Assembly (NCBI RefSeq): GCF_013283645.1
Contig: NZ_JABEKV010000003.1
Coordinates: 62,001-126,000 of the forward strand
Source of the DNA: Sinorhizobium psoraleae
GTDB taxonomy: Bacteria > Pseudomonadota > Alphaproteobacteria > Rhizobiales > Rhizobiaceae
Length of the DNA: 64,000 nt
Direction: 5' to 3'
The notes under the pieces were generated by a model that was not told where the DNA came from, ran no database searches, and was given only the letters and a program-made list of their open reading frames with translations. The position numbers and the translations under genes are program-made. Positions within the stretch are counted from its first letter, which is position 1. The number at the start of each line of letters is the position of its first letter. Positions 62,390-64,000 of this stretch are shown here, piece by piece.

Positions 62390-62806
62390 TTACGCCGGCG
62401 GCATCTTCTCGAATTTCTGCACGGCCGGATCGAGCCGGTCCCAGGCATGACCGCGCACCGTGTACGTCACCATCTGCGGCTCGTATCGGCCTGGATCGTC
62501 GAGGCTTGCGGCGTGAATGGTGAAGAAGTCCGGCGTGTCCGAGAAGGTCAGATAGACAGGCGACCCGCAGGCGGGGCAGAAGCCGCGCGTCTTCACGTTC
62601 CCGCTGTCGCTGACCATGTCCCAATGCGTCGCTTCGCCCTCGAGCCTCACCGCCTCCCTGCTAGGGAAGGTCAGATAGGATCCGTGCCCGGTGCCGCTCG
62701 TACTCTGGCAATGGCGGCACTGGCAGTCGTTCATCGCGACCGGCTCGGCCGAGATTTCATAGCGGATCGCGCCGCAGGCGCAGCCGCCGGTATAAGGCTT
62801 GCTCAT
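62390..62806 (-). CDS. GFA-family (glutathione-dependent formaldehyde-activating fold) zinc protein
   Basis: A 138-residue protein with the zinc-binding Cys sets GGCACGAIRYEI, DCQCRHCQSTSG and FCPACGSPVYL, typical of the GFA/CENP-V fold. ATG 62806 is chosen because SKPYTGGCACG starts the domain. It is 49 bases downstream of the AHSA1-like gene. The biochemical role of most GFA-domain proteins is unknown. Confidence 0.87.
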   Translation of the reverse strand: MSKPYTGGCACGAIRYEISAEPVAMNDCQCRHCQSTSGTGHGSYLTFPSREAVRLEGEATHWDMVSDSGNVKTRGFCPACGSPVYLTFSDTPDFFTIHAASLDDPGRYEPQMVTYTVRGHAWDRLDPAVQKFEKMPPA

Positions 62807-62855
62807 GTCTCTCTCCCAATAAAGCGCTGCATTGGCCACGGCGATTTCCGTCGCG

Positions 62856-63320
62856 TCAGTCCTTCCCGCCGGCGATAGCGCCAATGTTCTGGACTACCTT
62901 CTTCCAGCCTTCGCCCATCTTCCTGAACGCCGTGTCGTTCTTCGGCAGGATGAAGCCGGAATGGACGAGGCGGAGGCGCGTGCCGTTTTCGACCTTGGAA
63001 AGGATGAACGTGACCACGGTGTCGAGCGGTGAGCCGTATCCGACGTTTCCCTCATCCCCGCCTCTCCAGGCATAGGCCAAACGTTCGTTCGGCTTCACCT
63101 CCAGCACCTGGCAGTGAATGGTGCCGTCCCACGCGCCGGCCGGCGTGGTCTGATAAGTAAATCGCTTGCCTTCCACGGGCTCGAAGCCGGTCGGCATCAT
63201 CAGCCACCGGCCCATCAAATTGGCTGTGGTCAGCGTGTTCCAGATCGTCTCCGGCGTATGCGGGAAAACCTCGTCGACCACTATTTCTTGCACATCGAGT
63301 TTCAATGCGGCGTCGTTCAT
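62856..63320 (-). CDS. AHSA1/SRPBCC-family protein
   Basis: A 154-residue START-like fold protein with VVDEVFPHTPETIWNTLTTA near the N-terminus and HSGFILPKNDTAFRKMGEGW near the C-terminus. It overlaps the ArsR gene by four bases. ArsR-AHSA1 pairs are common in rhizobia and may sense a small hydrophobic ligand. Ligand unknown. Confidence 0.87.
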   Translation of the reverse strand: MNDAALKLDVQEIVVDEVFPHTPETIWNTLTTANLMGRWLMMPTGFEPVEGKRFTYQTTPAGAWDGTIHCQVLEVKPNERLAYAWRGGDEGNVGYGSPLDTVVTFILSKVENGTRLRLVHSGFILPKNDTAFRKMGEGWKKVVQNIGAIAGGKD

Positions 63321-63646
63321 GGATCAATTTCCTTCAGCAATGTTCTGAGATCTGCAAAGCGTTCGCGCCAGAAGACGCCGTAATGGCTCATCCAGTCGAC
63401 CAGCGGCGCGAGGCCGTCCGGCTGAGCGCGGTAATAGACTTTTCGGCCTTCGGGGCGCTCGGCCACCAGACCGGCCTGCTTCAGGGCCTTGAGGTGTTGA
63501 GAAACAGCACCCTGCGTCACGCCGCTCCCTCGCGTCAGATCGACGACGGTGATCTCGCCGGAGTTGACGACCTGCTCAAACACGGCCCGTCGTGTGGGAT
63601 CGGCAAGGGCGCGCATGACGGCGTTGATATGAGTGGCTTCGGTCAT
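63317..63646 (-). CDS. ArsR-family transcriptional regulator
   Basis: A 109-residue winged-helix protein: VMRALADPTRRAVFEQVVNS, VDLTRGSGVTQGAVSQHLKA, KQAGLVAERPEGRKVYYRAQ. There is no metal-type Cys pair, so it is of the non-metal SmtB-fold type that partners SRPBCC proteins. ATG 63646 is preferred to a TTG at 63682. Upstream, TAATTGATTA (63668-63677) is a near-palindrome at the likely operator position. Confidence 0.9.
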   Translation of the reverse strand: MTEATHINAVMRALADPTRRAVFEQVVNSGEITVVDLTRGSGVTQGAVSQHLKALKQAGLVAERPEGRKVYYRAQPDGLAPLVDWMSHYGVFWRERFADLRTLLKEIDP

Positions 63647-63800
63647 GGCGAAATCAATAGCGTGCGCTAATTGATTAGTCAAGGCTAATTGCTTCGAATG
63701 ATGTGTTGCTCCTCAGTGAGCAAAGAAAATGAGGCCACCGGTACGCGATCGCCACCGTGCTCGACGCGAAATATCCGCCGATGCTTTTCCTGGAACTGCT

Positions 63801-63998
63801 CTAATCGCCTTTGGTCTTGCCCGCGTCCGACAGCTTGCCGCGATGGGGGTCCTTCAGATTTTCCCCGACCGCATCCCTGTCCCGCTCGGGATTATCCTTG
63901 GCGGGAAGGTAGCCCCTCGGCTTCGTCTCCTTCGGCCCTTCCCAGCGCGGCGATTGTTCCGTTGTGCCGGGCGCACCCGGTTTCGGCGTTTTCATCAT
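63801..63998 (-). CDS. Small hydrophilic protein
   Basis: A 65-residue protein rich in Lys, Asp, Pro and Gly (MMKTPKPGAPGTTEQSPRW..GKLSDAGKTKGD), probably disordered. ATG codons lie at 63998 and 63995. The window ends two bases beyond, so a longer N-terminus outside it cannot be excluded. Composition resembles small stress-induced proteins of rhizobia, but no family is recognised. Confidence 0.5.
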   Translation of the reverse strand: MMKTPKPGAPGTTEQSPRWEGPKETKPRGYLPAKDNPERDRDAVGENLKDPHRGKLSDAGKTKGD

Positions 63999-64000
63999 TG

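Noticed and set aside
63668-63692. Repeated TAATTG stretches near the ArsR gene as a promoter pair
   Set aside because: They are too short and too AT-rich to separate an operator from -35/-10 elements, so only a possible operator is mentioned.

Overview
The window looks like a Rhizobiaceae genome, most likely Sinorhizobium/Ensifer. The evidence is a type II glutamine synthetase gene (glnII) divergent from a gstI-like inhibitor gene, GC-rich coding, a run of three DUF982 genes, a DUF1127 small protein, general-stress (EcfG/RpoE2-type) promoters, and rhizobial intergenic palindromes and mosaic repeats. From memory, glnII of S. meliloti lies on the pSymB chromid, and the density of sugar ABC systems would fit such a replicon; this is inference. 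I saw no rRNA, tRNA, CRISPR array, integrase, transposase or prophage gene.

Layout. 0-3.6 kb: truncated FecR-domain gene, HAD phosphatase, glnII and gstI with a sigma-54 promoter. 3.7-12.1 kb: a minus-strand sugar ABC operon with an NagB-like isomerase, a PfkB kinase and a GH4 glycosidase, facing a GntR/UTRA regulator. 12.4-20.6 kb: a 1008-residue RTX repeat protein and, on the other strand, a two-gene type I exporter, separated by a LysR gene and a quinone-reductase-like gene. Nearly identical 16-bp palindromes precede both the RTX gene and the exporter. 21-25.5 kb: YoaK/DUF1275, universal stress protein, DUF475 membrane protein and three DUF982 genes. 25.6-33.2 kb: sugar dehydrogenase, D-galactonate dehydratase and GntR, divergent from araFGH-type importer genes and an aldose epimerase, then DUF1127.

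33.4-46.9 kb: a large sugar regulon around a TetR gene. To its left run a MocA oxidoreductase, a DUF993 protein, an enolase-superfamily enzyme and a sugar isomerase. To its right run a binding protein, two permeases, two more MocA oxidoreductases and an ATPase. Matching palindromes sit at both promoters. 46.9-54.3 kb: a Na+/H+ antiporter and an oxidative uronate/aldonate set (SMP-30 lactonase, DapA-like aldolase/dehydratase, GntR, IlvD/EDD dehydratase, uronate dehydrogenase). Two of these genes are frameshifted as given. 54.3-60.4 kb: an orphan sugar-binding protein divergent from a LacI gene whose operon adds a DUF2264 (GH154-like) protein, a 2-hydroxyacid dehydrogenase and a sugar isomerase. 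60.6-64 kb: stress-type genes behind two EcfG-like promoters, then GFA, AHSA1/SRPBCC and ArsR genes and a small hydrophilic protein.

Taken together this is an accessory, catabolism-oriented region. Five sugar-uptake or sugar-degradation loci each carry a local regulator and, for most, a visible candidate operator. The main unknowns are the substrates of the GH4 and TetR/DUF993 systems and the role of the RTX protein.
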